Position numbers and translations under genes: made by a program. DNA of 64,000 bases from Mytilinidion resinicola. Its lineage: Eukaryota > Ascomycota > Dothideomycetes > Mytilinidiales > Mytilinidiaceae. The notes beneath the pieces are model-generated. The model was not told the DNA's origin and searched no databases. It was given only the letters and a program-made list of their open reading frames with translations. Each line of letters opens with the position of its first letter. Position 1 is the stretch's first letter. Location: assembly GCF_010093595.1 (NCBI RefSeq), contig NW_022985439.1, positions 1,717,822-1,781,821 on the forward strand, written 5' to 3'. This document shows, one piece after another, positions 33,473 to 42,742 of the stretch.

Positions 33473-34237
33473 TCACACAAAGCACATGCCCCCATTAGCA
33501 TTGACAGTGCTACCCGTGCTCCATCTACTTTCCTCACTAGCCAAAAATGCCACAATCTTCGCAATATCGTCCACGGTCCCAATCCTCGGCGCGGCCGGCG
33601 TTTCCTTCATCTTGGTATCCCATTCCGCCAGTACAGCAGCATCGGTATCGCGCAACCACATATCCGTAGCCACCGGCCCAGGATTCACGCAATTCACTGT
33701 CGCGTTGTGACTCTGTCCAAGTTCCGCAGCCCACACCTTTGTAACTCCTTCAAGGGCCGCTTTTGACGCACAATACGCCGTTGCGTACGAGCCGCCCATA
33801 CGCCCGATCACGGAGGAGATGTTCACGATGCGTGGGGCCTTGCCAAGATGCGGCATGCTCTCCTTCACCAGGAAGGTCGCCATTCGTAAGTTTGTGTTGA
33901 GGATCTTGTCCCACAGGTCGTACGTGAGATCCTTGAGCAGGCAGTCATCGCCGGCACCGGCATTGTTGATGATGATGTCGATGTGAGACCATTTCTCTAC
34001 CGCGGCGTGCACAATCCGAGCGGGTGCTTCCTTGTCTGTGCCAGCGGCCTGCACGATCAATGCTTCGCTGCCTAGGGCTTTGATCTTGGATGCGACTTCT
34101 TCGGCTTGCGACGAGGCGCTCTGGTAGGTGATGAGGACGTTGGCGCCGCGGGTTGCGAGCTCCAGGGCAATGCCGGCGCCTATACCACGGGAGCCGCCAG
34201 TGACAATGGCTGAGAGGCCTTGCAGGTTCTTAGCCAT
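33473..34237 (-). CDS. Short-chain dehydrogenase/reductase (SDR)
   Basis: One exon, 254 residues, ATG at 34237. Classical SDR with TGGSRGIG (residues 13-20), NNAGAG (91-96), NISS (139-142) and the catalytic YCASK (Tyr155, Lys159); the C-terminus is WSTGSTVNANGGMCFV. It resembles fungal polyhydroxynaphthalene- or versicolorin-reductase-like and 3-oxoacyl-reductase-like SDRs, which use NADPH; the substrate is unknown. Unlike the other SDR at 27.3 kb it has no introns, so the two are not a recent tandem copy. It sits between the aminotransferase and a dioxygenase in the presumed cluster. Confidence 0.92.
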   Translation of the reverse strand: MAKNLQGLSAIVTGGSRGIGAGIALELATRGANVLITYQSASSQAEEVASKIKALGSEALIVQAAGTDKEAPARIVHAAVEKWSHIDIIINNAGAGDDCLLKDLTYDLWDKILNTNLRMATFLVKESMPHLGKAPRIVNISSVIGRMGGSYATAYCASKAALEGVTKVWAAELGQSHNATVNCVNPGPVATDMWLRDTDAAVLAEWDTKMKETPAAPRIGTVDDIAKIVAFLASEESRWSTGSTVNANGGMCFV

Positions 34238-35212
34238 TTCGGTGGGAAGTTGTGATGTTTAGAATATGAAATTCCCGATTGGACTCGGTTTGATAGAAAT
34301 GGTAGAAGAGAGAAGGGAGTCGACACGATACAGGTTGAGGAGTGCGAAAGTGAGCAATTTGTGCACTTCAGTCCTCTAACTATGAACCGTGAACACACGA
34401 ATATTTGACTTTGTTTGCAGAAAGAAAACCCGTCTGAGCGTCGAGAGAGCTGAAACCGCGGATAAGCTCGCTGTGCCTTTCCGATACTGTTCATGGGAGG
34501 AAAATCAACGGTCCTTTCCTTCAAATCAATCTGTCAGCCCGTGCACCCCACTCTCGAGGAAGCAACACTGCGAAGATTTATCAAGATCGATCTGATTTAT
34601 CCCGCTTGTGGAGTCCGAATTGAGACCGCCTGATTACGTCGCGGCAGTAGACTGGTCTGAACTAAGTAGCGTCTACGTCGCTGCCGATTGCTAAATTCGG
34701 ACCCCCGAGTTCTCCCCACACTTATCCCCCCACCTCGTATAGAGCCCTTTTTGCTGAACTCTCGTTTCAAGTCTCCTATCTTTATATCTTGCCTCAAGCC
34801 TTTATCTTCAGCTTCCTAGTATTAACCAAATCGGTATTGCAATGCGTCTACCTTGCTACTGTTCCTCGACAATCGAGTTCTAGACTGTGGCCATTCCTCC
34901 TGCAGTTCATTTGCGCTCCAAACCCTGCTTGTCAGACCCGTGGTATATCAAACTGTATCGCAGATTACTTCATCATGCTCTAGAAAGCTGGTACACAGTC
35001 TTCGATCTGAAGCGTCGTAGTGCGTTAGAGCATGCTACGAGACTAAAAATTGCCACAGACCAATGCAAAACGTCATCGTTCACAGCCTTATTAGGGATGC
35101 TTTTGCCGCAGCAAATAGAAGTGTGTTTCATTTCACGTCGTTGCTCTATCTCTAACCTCTCCAAATATGCACAGGTGGATCCTTACGCCACTGGCTTCGT
35201 GTGGCTAGTGTC
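34238..35212. other. Intergenic region, about 1 kb
   Basis: Promoter of the second SDR and 3' flank of the first PhyH gene. An imperfect inverted pair (GTCCGAATTGAG near 34613 and CTAAATTCGGAC near 34690) is the only structure noticed. No gene seen. Confidence 0.45.
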
Positions 35213-36248
35213 TCAATACATGTCTCCTAGTGGCTGTTGTCGTCCGAGGGCAGCCAAAGGGTGGCCTTCTTTGATCCAGCCGAGAAACGGTGCGCTGAGG
35301 TTATACCCGATGAGTCTAAGCATGCTGTCATCGTACAGCTCCTTCAGCTTTTCAGGATCGTTGTTCAGGTACTGGTTCTCCTCCTATTTTGACACTCGCA
35401 GGTTAGCACCAGAAATCTAGCTGGGAAAAGCCTCATAGGTCTGTATCATGCTACAGATTGTTGACATAGGAGCTACGACGTACCTGTCTGAGATAGCCTT
35501 TTGTCATGAAACAGCTATACACTAATCGTATCTCATCCTCAGTCGTATTCGCCGATCCTCCATGATAGCATGAAGACAACATAATGAAGGCGTCACCGGG
35601 GTCAAGTTCCGCGTAGAAGGTGAGGTCTTCGCTTGGTGGTGTATCGTGATCCCAGAGATGCGAGCCGGGAATGAATCTGGTGGCTCCATTGGCCTTGGTA
35701 GTCTTCCTGCCTCCCACAAAAAAGCCAATGCCTGTGTCTTGTCCAACTACATAATCCTCTGCACGCATCTGCTTCAAAATACGATGGTGGATCATATCAT
35801 CGCGATGCAACGGCTGTGGGGCAGCGCCCGGCCCGATCGCGAAGACGATAGTGTTGTTAAGCTGAGGTTGACTGGTGCTTATTTGCAGATCTTGGCCGAG
35901 ATAGTTTTTTGTTGTGCTGGAGAGAAGCTTTGAACAGACGGACTGGTAGGGCTCGTAGCAAACAATCTTCTCCATGAAGGCTTTGGACTTGGCGGCTAGC
36001 CCATTGACTCGACGTGTTTCACGAGGAAAGAAATTGCCGTCCCATGGTTTGTCGGCGTCGAGGAAAGGCTGAACATCTTTTTGGACGAGGGCAAGGTCGC
36101 TAGGAGATACGGCATTCTTGACAACACAACCACCTGCTTTGGTGAGGGCCGCCACAATCTGGTCTGGACTGACAGATGCGCTGTCGAAGACTTCAACCTT
36201 GGGCAGAGGTCTCTTGAGGTCATCCTCGAAAAGTCTGGTCGCAGACAT
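35213..36248 (-). CDS. Phytanoyl-CoA dioxygenase (PhyH)-family Fe(II)/2-oxoglutarate oxygenase 1
   Basis: Two exons, 36248-35484 and 35383-35213; 311 residues. The true ATG is at 36248; the open frame further upstream begins only with TTG. The second exon (EENQYLNN...RLIGYNLSAPFLGW) was found by matching the paralogue at 41.2 kb. Iron ligands are visible as HRDD (PQPLHRDDMIHH) and the distal His in CYHGGSANT; the later RLVYSCF Arg likely binds 2-oxoglutarate. Relatives in fungi include natural-product oxygenases of the FtmOx1/AusE type as well as catabolic ones. It starts 480 bases from the divergent RidA-like gene. The substrate is unknown; co-regulation with its paralogue is inferred. Confidence 0.92.
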
Positions 36249-36725
36249 GGTTGTGCTTTGTGCCTTGGTCGATGAAGGTGTTGCAGGAAACTCTGCAAAT
36301 GGAGAGACAAGCAATCCGAAAGATTGTGAATAGACTCCTACGACTGTTCGTGTGTGTGCCTTTTAAGGGCTGTTAGCTTGGAGAAATCCCATATGCAAAC
36401 ACGAAGAAATGCTCGTTGAGAGTTGCCCGATGCATGAGCGACTCTTATAATCGTCCTTTGTTCTGAAAATACTAATTAGAATCACCGTGACAAGCTACTA
36501 CTGGATGAGCTACGGTGGCATTAGGGGAGACGTAGAGCACTCGTTTTCGTAGTGCTCGCTGTCGACTGCCTGGCGGCACGAGTTGGCGTTACCATCCACC
36601 TCTAGCTTATATATTGCCATGTACGATGCTCTTGGGCTTTCACTAGCGATCAACTTGTTCAACCTTCGCATCAAACACGCCACGCGGTCTAATTGCAAAT
36701 AAACCTTCTCCACCACCCCACCGAC
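36249..36725. promoter_or_regulatory. Divergent promoter, PhyH 1 / RidA-like
   Basis: The 477-base divergent region contains an inverted repeat, GAGCACT (36535-36541) and AGTGCTC (36551-36557) with a 9-base spacer, which could be an operator for a dimeric regulator. A TATATA at about 36605-36610 fits the RidA-like gene. Function inferred. Confidence 0.4.
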
Positions 36726-37166
36726 ATGGAGTATCCAAGTCCTCTTAACACGCATGGCATCAAGTGCTTCAACGTCCCCGGGCTGGGGGAAAGGCTCAGC
36801 GACACATACCACATCTCCAGCGCCGTAGTTCTTCCGGCAAACGTGCGAACGGTAGTGACGGCGGGCCAGACAGGCTACACGGCCGACATGAAGTTACCGA
36901 CAGACCTGACTGAGCAGTACGTGCAGGCCTTCCAAAATGTGGTCGATTCTCTCGCGGCAGCCGGTGTCAGGGATGGATTCAATTCGGTCTACCAGATGAC
37001 AAGCTACCATGCTGGAGGGCTGGATGCGGCGGCCGACAAGGCGTTGGAAGTGGTGGTTGAAAAGTTCTTGGGAAAAAACAGATTCGCGTGGGCGGGCGTC
37101 GGCGTCGAGGCTCTAGCGGATGGGGCGAGAGTGGAGATTACAGCATACGCAGTGCTGCCAAATTAG
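36726..37166 (+). CDS. RidA / YjgF family enamine-imine deaminase-like protein
   Basis: One exon, 146 residues from the ATG at 36726; earlier in-frame codons start only with TTG. Typical features: a hydrophobic strand followed by TVVTAGQTG, LTEQYVQAFQNVVDSLAAAG, and a C-terminal strand VEITAYAVLP. The Arg that binds the substrate carboxylate in canonical RidA (near R105 of the bacterial protein) is not obvious here: the matching segment reads WAGVGVEALA, so this may be one of the variant subfamilies. RidA proteins hydrolyse reactive imines released by PLP enzymes, or perform ring or deamination steps in catabolic and natural-product pathways. Its place next to a PLP aminotransferase and two dioxygenases fits that. 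Confidence 0.88.
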   Translation: MEYPSPLNTHGIKCFNVPGLGERLSDTYHISSAVVLPANVRTVVTAGQTGYTADMKLPTDLTEQYVQAFQNVVDSLAAAGVRDGFNSVYQMTSYHAGGLDAAADKALEVVVEKFLGKNRFAWAGVGVEALADGARVEITAYAVLPN

Positions 37167-37773
37167 GACTTCCGAATCATGAAATGCTGGTGGGGCGGTG
37201 GGAGGATAGGAGCATCTGGGGAATCTATCTCATCAGCCAGTCCACGGGTGTGTGCTCCGCAGTGCTGGGTGCAATGCCACGTGACGTAAATTGAACGAAA
37301 TTGATGAATTCTTGTTGTCGGCCATTGTCCCGTGTATCCAGGCGAACAGAGCGTGGAGTTGGATAGCCGCGCTTGGAGTGGAGGCTGCAAGGCACCAGAT
37401 AGAATCGGTAGGCGACGACGAGCCCCCGAGTTGCTTCGGACCGACTGCTTATAGAAGTGGCAGGCGACAACGAGCCCGAGAGTTGAGCCGACCCGAGAGG
37501 CAGGGGGGACCCCTTGGACAGAATCGGCAAACGACAGCGAGCCTACAAAGGTATCTTGACCTCGTCTTCCAACCGATGGCCAAGCCGGCAGCTCGTGGAC
37601 ACTTACTTCATGCATTGCTGTCAACCGATCCTCTGCCCTGAACATGCCTTGCAACTCTTCTTTCTCCGTCAGCTGCTCACTCGTAGTAGTCGCCTTCGCT
37701 GCTACAGGATTGGGAACCACTCTTTTCAAGGCCTTTCTTTGGAACCCCCTACGGCTCTTTATTAGCTGTCATC
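37167..37773. other. Intergenic region with imperfect 24-base direct repeats
   Basis: Promoter region of the Zn2Cys6 regulator. Three imperfect copies of AGAATCGGCAGGCGACRACG followed by AGCC begin near 37401, 37453 and 37520. The second shares GAGCCCGAGAGTTG-like sequence with the first. They could be regulator binding sites or remnants of a repeat. Confidence 0.5.
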
Positions 37774-39522
37774 ATGCCTCGAGCTGAAGCATCCCGACCA
37801 CGTGCACGTGCGCGCGCCGCCGTGAAGCGGACCAAGACCTACGTTGGCTGCTGGACCTGTCGATCACGTGGCGTCAAATGCGATGCCAGTCGCCCGGCGT
37901 GCAATCGGTGCACCAGACTCGATCGGCTCTGCGAGGGATATGAAATCCGGCTTGTGTGGGACGATGTGACCGGCAGAGGCGACAATGCGGGCCGCGAACC
38001 GCAAAATGCAAAGCAGAAACGGCGACTGATGTTGGATGATGCTGACATGAGGAATCCCATCTTCGACGAGACCTATCTCAGCGCTATCCTGAAGCGACTC
38101 GACTCACCCCGGGTTGATGACAGTATGGAGCTGGTTGAGGGTCCTTATACGGTCTTCGCATGCGCTCCCACAATCGAGGGCAGCGATAGCAGACTACAAT
38201 TTGATATCACCTCGTCCTCTGAGGCAGACTCAACGTCAGCACAAGACAGTTGTTCGACGTCGCCCGGAGATCCTTTCGAACCAGAAGCATGCTATCCCAC
38301 GTCTAAGCATCTTTGGTCGCGCTTCTTACTCCCTTTTTTGTCCGTGTCATCTGCGGAAGAACGCCAGCTGCTACGATTCTGGGTTACTTCAGCTAGTGGA
38401 CTGATGATCTCAACCAATCATCCGAACAATCCTTTCCGTGAAGTTGTTATCCCGCTAGTGTTGGAATCCGCAGCGTCGGCCCATAGGCTTCCGGGCCATT
38501 CTGCTTTGCTGCATTCTATCTACGCTTTTGCTGCCTTCAACAGGTCGCAATTGCAGGAGCCGCCCGGGGAGCACGATGAGGCCATAGCCGCGAAACACCA
38601 CCAAGCCGGACTTCGATATCTGCGACAAAGTATGATGGAAGACTCGCGTGGTCAGCATGAGGCTATTCTCGCTTCTATGATACTGATGACCTCCATCGAT
38701 ATTGTCGCGGCTCGCTCATGCCAATGGCGCAATTATATCCGTGGAGGGAGAGATTGGCTTAGGTCTCTGCGTGGAAAGTGGAACGAGAGCCAAGGGGGGC
38801 TCATTTTGCGCCAGCTCTTCCATTGTGTGGAGATAATCGGATATTCGCATGATCACAGCACACAATTTGCAGCTAGCTCGTCCTCCTTCTTTGAAGAAGA
38901 CTGGGAGATGGATACCATGTCATCTGCCACCCCTGGCTCTCCAACCAATGAATACTGCCTAGAAAAACTCTATGGGATTACCAAGCCTGTACTAAGAGCT
39001 ATTTTCGACGTAAGCAGGCTCTCAATGTCAGCCCATCGCCCCACTAGTGAGGATCTTGTAGCACTGCGGAATACCCTGCTCTTAGCGAATCCCAGCACAG
39101 CGCGTTTCCCGTCCCCCAAGCCAGAATTAGAGAAGGTTACAAGGCATCACGCATGTTCGTGGTATTATGCTTGCATGATACACTACGAGCGGTCTCTACA
39201 CCACTCGCCGCCTCGAGAAATCCAGCATCTAGTGGAACAATGTCTATATCATTTGGAAGCAGTCGAGGACCTTCACGATAATTCTGCGATGGATGGCCTT
39301 ATGTGGCCACTGTATGTGACTGCTTGCGAAGCCGAGGACGATGAACTACGACGCCGATGTATGCAAGTCTTTGCCAAGAAAGCCAATAGGGGCGTTGGCG
39401 CGACCGCTTGCGTCGAAGGCCTCATTTTAGAAATCTGGCATCGTCGAGACATGAACCCCGAAGAGGATGTTTTGCAACAACAGGTGGCGGAGGACTTGAA
39501 AATTGACATTCTTCTCACATGA
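37774..39522 (+). CDS. Zn2Cys6 transcription factor, candidate cluster regulator
   Basis: One exon, 582 residues. Near the N-terminus lies a full binuclear cluster (GCWTCRSRGVKCDASRPACN continuing to CTRLDRLC; spacing x2, x6, x6, x2, x6) after a very Arg-rich head (RPRARARAAVKR), probably a nuclear signal. A Ser-rich stretch follows, then a long helical regulator domain of the Fungal_trans_2 (PF11951) style (HSALLHSIYAFAAFNRSQL, ILASMILMTSIDIV). Such proteins bind CGG-containing sites as dimers. Its place amid dioxygenase, RidA and reductase genes makes it the natural candidate for local control. Evidence for the family is strong; the regulatory role is inferred. Confidence 0.92.
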   Translation: MPRAEASRPRARARAAVKRTKTYVGCWTCRSRGVKCDASRPACNRCTRLDRLCEGYEIRLVWDDVTGRGDNAGREPQNAKQKRRLMLDDADMRNPIFDETYLSAILKRLDSPRVDDSMELVEGPYTVFACAPTIEGSDSRLQFDITSSSEADSTSAQDSCSTSPGDPFEPEACYPTSKHLWSRFLLPFLSVSSAEERQLLRFWVTSASGLMISTNHPNNPFREVVIPLVLESAASAHRLPGHSALLHSIYAFAAFNRSQLQEPPGEHDEAIAAKHHQAGLRYLRQSMMEDSRGQHEAILASMILMTSIDIVAARSCQWRNYIRGGRDWLRSLRGKWNESQGGLILRQLFHCVEIIGYSHDHSTQFAASSSSFFEEDWEMDTMSSATPGSPTNEYCLEKLYGITKPVLRAIFDVSRLSMSAHRPTSEDLVALRNTLLLANPSTARFPSPKPELEKVTRHHACSWYYACMIHYERSLHHSPPREIQHLVEQCLYHLEAVEDLHDNSAMDGLMWPLYVTACEAEDDELRRRCMQVFAKKANRGVGATACVEGLILEIWHRRDMNPEEDVLQQQVAEDLKIDILLT

Positions 39523-39640
39523 AGTATTCACATGTGCTCGCACCACGACCATCGAACATAAAGTCAGCCTCCTCGATCAAATCAACTTTCGACTCGATAT
39601 TAGGATTGCCCAAATCAAATTCCAACTCTCAGCTACCTAT

Positions 39641-40558
39641 TTACACAGCAATGTTCGGGCAGCCTTTCAACTTCTCGGCATCATCGAGAAACTCTTCGAC
39701 AGTTCTAAACTTGACGCCTCGAAAATACTTCGCCGCCTGCCGTTTCAACTTCTCTTGCGGCAAAAATCCAGCTCCGGAAGTTGACCAAATGTCATACTGA
39801 GCGGCGATGATCTTGTCTTCTGATTCGGCATCCGAGATCTGCTTTTCTAGCTCGTTCACGGATCGGTGGCTGATCTTCAGTGGGACATCACGATTCCTAA
39901 GGATCTCCCCGACAGCGTTCCAGGTTGTCGTCTGGCCGCACACGTAAATGATATCCTCCCAGCTGCCGTGGTTGAAAAGCTTGGAGACGCCCTTAGCTAC
40001 GTCTCGCGCGGGCGTAAAAGTAATCAACTCGTCGCCCGTGCCTGGTATCACCAATGCCTTCTCGGCCAAACGTACAGGGTGGAATTCGCCGATATCTTTG
40101 ATGTATCGGAGGTCGGGAGAGATGAGATAATCAGTCAGCCAGCCAGGGTTGAACAGCGTCCACATGACTTCTTTCTGCTCTCTCAATGCTTTACGGACCG
40201 GCTCGTGGTTGGCGTAGTAGAATACAGGCTGGTTGGGATGTTCGTCTGTGTTTCCTGCGTATTCGGACGGAATAAAGCGCTTGCATTTGGCGGAATTCCT
40301 GCAAGCTTCGAGCAGGGCGAGATGGACCGTGGCGCTGGCCATTGAATAGTCTAAAATCGCAGATAAGAGTCCCTCACAGTCGTCAATCGCTTTGGTCAGA
40401 GATGGTACCGAGTAGTCTGTTATGCGAAATGTGACATTCTCGCGCTGGAACCGGGGCTTCTGGCTGCGTGACAGCACCACGACCTCATGCCTGTCATTTA
40501 GAAACTCTTCCACGGAGTAACGTGCAAGGTCCCCAGCGCCGGCAATTGCAATCTTCAT
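39641..40558 (-). CDS. NmrA-like / isoflavone reductase-like NAD(P)-binding protein
   Basis: One exon, 305 residues, ATG at 40558. It starts with the nucleotide-binding motif IAGAGDLARYSVEEFL (GxGxxA form) and continues with VVVLSRS and FIPSEYAGNTDEH, typical of NmrA and isoflavone-reductase-like atypical SDRs (PF05368/PF13460). The protein may be an NADPH-dependent reductase acting on a small aromatic or alkenyl substrate, or a redox sensor. It is transcribed toward the end of the Zn2Cys6 gene and divergently from the second PhyH gene. Confidence 0.9.
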   Translation of the reverse strand: MKIAIAGAGDLARYSVEEFLNDRHEVVVLSRSQKPRFQRENVTFRITDYSVPSLTKAIDDCEGLLSAILDYSMASATVHLALLEACRNSAKCKRFIPSEYAGNTDEHPNQPVFYYANHEPVRKALREQKEVMWTLFNPGWLTDYLISPDLRYIKDIGEFHPVRLAEKALVIPGTGDELITFTPARDVAKGVSKLFNHGSWEDIIYVCGQTTTWNAVGEILRNRDVPLKISHRSVNELEKQISDAESEDKIIAAQYDIWSTSGAGFLPQEKLKRQAAKYFRGVKFRTVEEFLDDAEKLKGCPNIAV

Positions 40559-41173
40559 GGTTTGACTCTTGAGACAGAAAGATAGGATGATGGAAAAACA
40601 AGTTAAAGAACCGTACAGAGAGCCAACGATTATCTGGGGGTCTTAGATAAATGATTGAAAAGTCAGAGAACATATTTGGGCGCAAAAATATGAACAGACT
40701 ACATCCCCAGTAAGCATATCTATGATGACAAACTGAAATCAAAGGGAAATCCTTATTGGCGGTCTATGTTCACTACTTCTATCTTTCCTTGCCCTAACGA
40801 GGGACCTTACGGACAGATCGCTCTCAATTTCCCTCGACTTAAGCTTTCGTGGAGCTTGGTTGCTCACGCCATCTCGTTGTTGCTTGCCGAAGGCCAAAAT
40901 GGAGAGCGCCGTCACACGCTAATACACTTCCTAAAATAAATCGGCTCTAAAACAAGTTCGCCACATATGTCGGCCCTTTCGGGCAGGCGACCACGAGCAC
41001 CAATCACATAGATATGCAAGCCAGAGCCGGGTAGCTACATCACGAAGAAAGTCGTCTATAAGACTCGCTCACTTTGATTGACTCCTGACATATCCAAGTA
41101 ACTATCCCGCGAGCATATATGGTGACATTGCGACCTAGTCTTGTTTACTCCTGCTTATTTACACCTATTTGAG
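40559..41173. promoter_or_regulatory. Divergent promoter, NmrA-like / PhyH 2
   Basis: 615 bases between two divergent starts. A short inverted pair AAGCT-N7-AGCTT lies near 40840-40857. No gene seen. Shared control by the nearby Zn2Cys6 factor is possible but not shown. Confidence 0.35.
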
Positions 41174-42266
41174 ATGCCTTCAGCCATTGAAGACCCAAAG
41201 CCAACCGGTGGCTTCACAGTCGACAGTTTTGATGCGAGCACTGCTTCGGCTGACAAGATCGTGCGATCAATTGCTAGAAATGGCGGCTGCTTCCTTCGTG
41301 GACTGGTGGACCGCAAGAGCCTCGATACGATGGTAAAGGAGGTAAAGCCGTATCTCGAAGCCGATGTGCCCTGGGAAGGCGATTTCTTCCCCCCAGAGAC
41401 GCGCCGTAGGTCCACCGACGTGATGTGATAATAGAAAGCGGCTGACAGCCAGTAGGAGTCAATGGACTACCATCGAAATCACCCTCGTATACAGAAAAGG
41501 TGCTCGGACATCCCCTCTTCGTTGAGACCAGCAATCAGTTCCTGACCACAAGAACGAGCACTTGGATTGGAGACAAAGAGGAGCATCACGTCTCGCTGCC
41601 ACAGCTAAACTCGACCACGGTTCTTGCCATTGGGCCAGGTGCGCGAGCCCAAAGCCTCCACCGCGACGACTCCCTGCATCACACGAAGCTTCCAAAGATC
41701 ACCGCTGATCAATACACGATGGATCGCGACACCGCGCTGGGCATCTTTCTCGCTGCAACCGAAACCACCGTCGCTAACGGAGCAACACGGTTCATTCCCG
41801 GCTCGCATCTGGATAACTCGTCCGAAGGGCCAGGAGACGAGAGCAAAACTGTCTACGCGGTGATGGAGCCCGGTGATGCATTTCTGATGCTCGCAAGCTG
41901 CTTTCATGGAGGTTCGCCGCTCTATCCTGCATCTTCCAGACTGCGTACTCGTACTAACATCTATTATGAAGGCTCGGCCAACACGACCGATCAAACGCGA
42001 ATGCTGTTCGGCTCATTCATGTGTCGTGGGTATCTCCGCCAGGTACGTTGCTCGCCATGCTACCCTCCAGGGCTGGGCATGCTAATAAGTCTGTGCAGGA
42101 GGAGAACCAGTTCCTAGCGAATCCGATCGAGGAAGTGAAGAAGATGCCGGAAAATATTCAAAGGATGATCGGATACTCCGTGTCGAGTCCTTATTGCGGA
42201 TGGGTAGACCTAAAGGACCCAATCGGCCTGGTAAGGGACGTCAAAGTTGGGTACGCTGACCTCTAG
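41174..42266 (+). CDS. Phytanoyl-CoA dioxygenase (PhyH)-family Fe(II)/2-oxoglutarate oxygenase 2
   Basis: Four exons: 41174-41405, 41456-41911, 41972-42042, 42099-42266; 308 residues. The intron 41912-41971 is 60 bases and has no stop, so the frame runs through it, but it has a perfect TACTAAC branch site, and removing it restores FHGGSANTT as in the paralogue at 35.2 kb. Iron ligands: HRDD (AQSLHRDDSLHH) and His in CFHGGSANT. The C-terminal exon (EENQFLANP...MIGYSVSSPYCGWV) parallels that of PhyH 1, and the shared exon border after YLRQ supports common descent. The two copies differ widely in sequence, so they probably do different steps. Substrate unknown. Confidence 0.92.
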
Positions 42267-42742
42267 GGCAAAGAACATGCCATATCGCTGAAGAGTTGCT
42301 GGTGATAAGACTGGAGGGCTCATGAATAGCGTTCTCTTTCTTTAATAGAGCCCTTTTTTATAATGCCTTGCCATAGATATCCCGTGCCCTTTCCTGCCAC
42401 TGTCTATTGGCAGCGGATACACTTCCAATCTGCGTACACCCTGTTGACGCTGTCTGGGGTAGCCTCGCGAATTTTTCTAGTTGTCCAAAATGCCGCATTT
42501 CTCTCTGATTATGAATGCTGAAAACACTTTGAAACTCCTCATGCAGCGGCAAGCGGGTGTACGGATTTCTATGATGAGGCATTGTATATCGCAATGGAAT
42601 AATTAATTCACCACGACTTCACAGATTCCTCATTCATAGAAAGCGCATTTAAGGAGAGAAGTGTTATTCAACTACTCTGCAAACTGTTGTCCATTTCCGA
42701 ATGAACTCCTTTGGCCTTCACAACTACCGATGCCGTCCCAGC
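42267..42742. other. Intergenic region, convergent
   Basis: 3' flank of PhyH 2 (plus) and of the unknown repeat-containing gene (minus). A T-rich tract near 42350 could aid 3' end formation. No gene seen. Confidence 0.5.

Noticed and set aside
34887..35420. 177-codon plus-strand frame
   Set aside because: Overlaps the second exon of PhyH 1 on the other strand, and its translation shows no features.
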